DNA from: an uncultured Faecalibacterium sp.
Lineage (GTDB): Bacteria > Bacillota > Clostridia > Oscillospirales > Ruminococcaceae
Length of the DNA: 6,577 nucleotides
NCBI GenBank assembly: GCA_934525325.1
Contig: CAKSZE010000072.1
Span: forward strand, 1 to 6,577
Direction of reading: 5' to 3'
Shown: one piece after another, positions 5,448-6,577 of the stretch
Position numbering within the stretch: the first letter of the stretch is position 1
Layout: every line of letters begins with the position of its first letter
Position numbers and translations under genes: made by a program
The notes under the pieces: model-generated
Seen by the model: the letters and a program-made list of their open reading frames with translations, nothing else
Told to the model about the DNA's origin: nothing
Databases searched by the model: none

Positions 5448-6530
5448 TTATGCATTCTCTTTGCGGAACTTCTCCATGAAGTCCACCAGTTTGTCCACGC
5501 CCTCGGCAGGCATGGCGTTGTAGATGGAAGCACGCATACCGCCTACCAGACGGTGCCCCTTCAGGTTCACAAAGCCCGCCTCGGCGGCTTCGGCGCAGAA
5601 CTTTTTGTCCATGTCCGGGTTGGGGCTGGTGAAGGTGACGTTCATGGTGCTGCGGTAGCGGTGCTCCACAGGGTTCGTGAAGAACTCCTGCCCGTCCAGA
5701 TAGTCGTACAGCACCTTGGCCTTGGCTTCGTTGATCTTTTGCATATTGACCAGACCGCCGATGTCGTTTTCCAGATACTTGAGCACCAGACCGGTCATGT
5801 AGATGCACCAGCACGGCGGAGTGTTGTACATGCTGTCCTTGGCCAGCAGGGTGGTGTAGTTCATCATGGTGGGCACGTTGTCTGCGGCGTGGCCCAGCAG
5901 GTCATCCCGGATGATGGCAATGGCCATACCGGCGGGGGCTACGTTCTTCTGCACGCCAAAGTAGATGCAGCCGTACTTGCTGACGTCCACGGGCTTGGAA
6001 AGGATCATGGAGCTCATATCTGCCACCAGCGGCACGCCCTCCACCTGTGGCAGCTCCACATACTGGGTGCCGAAGATGGTGTTGTTCTGGCAGATGTGGA
6101 TGTAGCTGGCGTCCTTGTCGTAGTCGATGGCGTTTACATCCGGGATATAAGTGAAATTTTTATCCTTACTGGATGCTACGATCTTGGCCTCGCCGAACTT
6201 GGCGGCTTCCTTGGCAGCCAGACCGGAGAAGTTGCCGGACACGATGTAGTCCGCCTTGCCGGTGGTCATAAAGTTCAGCGGCACCATGGCAAACTGCTGG
6301 GTGGCACCGCCCTGAAAGAAGCCCACCTTGTAGTTATCCGGGATATTCATCACCCGGCGCAGGGAAGCTTCGGTGTCCTTGATGATGGCGTCGAACCACT
6401 TGCTGCGGTGGCTCATCTCCATGACGCTCTGACCGCTGTCGCCGTATTCCAGCAGCTCGGCCTGTGCCTGCCGCAGCACCTTTTCGGGCAGCATGCTGGG
6501 GCCTGCGCTGAAGTTATATACTCGTGCCAT
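5448..6530 (-). CDS. serC: Phosphoserine aminotransferase
   Basis: This PLP-dependent class V aminotransferase converts 3-phosphohydroxypyruvate plus glutamate to O-phosphoserine and 2-oxoglutarate. The encoded protein has 360 residues, close to E. coli SerC (362). From the MARVYNFSAGPSMLP start, the phosphate-binding His41-Arg42 (MSHRSKW) are present. So are the PLP-binding FQGGATQQF segment, the NNT of HICQNNTIF, Asp171 (VADMSS) and the Schiff-base Lys195 (GVQKNVAPAG). The C-terminal His326-Arg327 (KGHRLVGGMR) matches the E. coli His328-Arg329 pair. The ring-stacking position usually held by Trp (Trp102 in E. coli) appears to be Phe101 (SGNFSGLA). The start is chosen because AGGAGAGG lies just before this ATG and the family N-terminus begins here; an upstream Met, 12 codons earlier, overlaps the ribosome binding site. 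The gene is first in the operon with serA. Its promoter is beyond the window edge. In many bacteria SerC also serves pyridoxal phosphate synthesis. Confidence 0.96.
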   Translation of the reverse strand: MARVYNFSAGPSMLPEKVLRQAQAELLEYGDSGQSVMEMSHRSKWFDAIIKDTEASLRRVMNIPDNYKVGFFQGGATQQFAMVPLNFMTTGKADYIVSGNFSGLAAKEAAKFGEAKIVASSKDKNFTYIPDVNAIDYDKDASYIHICQNNTIFGTQYVELPQVEGVPLVADMSSMILSKPVDVSKYGCIYFGVQKNVAPAGMAIAIIRDDLLGHAADNVPTMMNYTTLLAKDSMYNTPPCWCIYMTGLVLKYLENDIGGLVNMQKINEAKAKVLYDYLDGQEFFTNPVEHRYRSTMNVTFTSPNPDMDKKFCAEAAEAGFVNLKGHRLVGGMRASIYNAMPAEGVDKLVDFMEKFRKENA

Positions 6531-6550
6531 AATGAACCTCTCCTTTTCCT

Positions 6551-6566
6551 GTGATACACCTATCAC
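6551..6566. repeat. Inverted repeat just upstream of the serC ribosome binding site
   Basis: The perfect 6-bp arms GTGATA and TATCAC are separated by four bases (CACC on the plus strand). The repeat ends immediately before the AGGAAAAGGAGAGG segment that serves serC. It could be an operator for a dimeric repressor of serCA or a small 5'-UTR hairpin. No regulator family is assigned, and a chance occurrence is possible. Confidence 0.35.
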
Positions 6567-6577
6567 GCAGCACCGCC

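Noticed and set aside
5553..6554. A 333-codon plus-strand open frame opposite serC
   Set aside because: It is an antisense shadow with the same His/Val/Gly-rich composition; serC carries all the family motifs on the other strand.

Overview
The window is about 6.6 kb of GC-rich Firmicute-type chromosome. The gene content and protein style look like a gut Clostridia member of the Oscillospiraceae/Ruminococcaceae, and Faecalibacterium is my best guess. That guess rests on a T-box leader, strong AAGGAG-type ribosome binding sites, a large membrane-anchored GH3 beta-glucosidase beside a GPH symporter, and a short ACT-type SerA. It comes from recognition, not from a search. I see no mobile elements, CRISPR arrays, tRNA or rRNA genes.

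Left part, plus strand (1-2743): the 3' end of a glycoside hydrolase family 3 gene, whose catalytic barrel is followed by a C-terminal membrane anchor. An intrinsic terminator follows, then a complete GPH-type (MelB-like) cation:sugar symporter gene. The two genes fit a unit in which a surface-tethered enzyme releases sugars and the symporter imports them. A hairpin at 2702-2743 ends the symporter gene and also the gene converging on it from the other strand.

Middle part, minus strand (2760-4114): a complete BASS-family (bile acid:sodium symporter superfamily) transporter gene. Before it lies a full T-box riboswitch with its own consensus-like promoter and an 18-bp terminator hairpin. The specifier-loop triplet best aligned to the T-box consensus is AUC (Ile), and the antiterminator bulge UGGU requires a tRNA with discriminator A73. 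That suits tRNA-Ile and argues against Ser and Asp. The likely meaning is that uncharged tRNA-Ile switches on a BASS transporter. This is the most interesting item in the window, because it suggests a physiological substrate linked to branched-chain amino or keto acids rather than bile acids.

Right part, minus strand (4213-6566): a serC-serA operon for phosphoserine aminotransferase and 3-phosphoglycerate dehydrogenase, the first two steps of serine synthesis. The genes are 15 bases apart and end in a strong terminator that separates them from the T-box unit. The serC promoter lies beyond the window edge; an inverted repeat sits just before the serC ribosome binding site.
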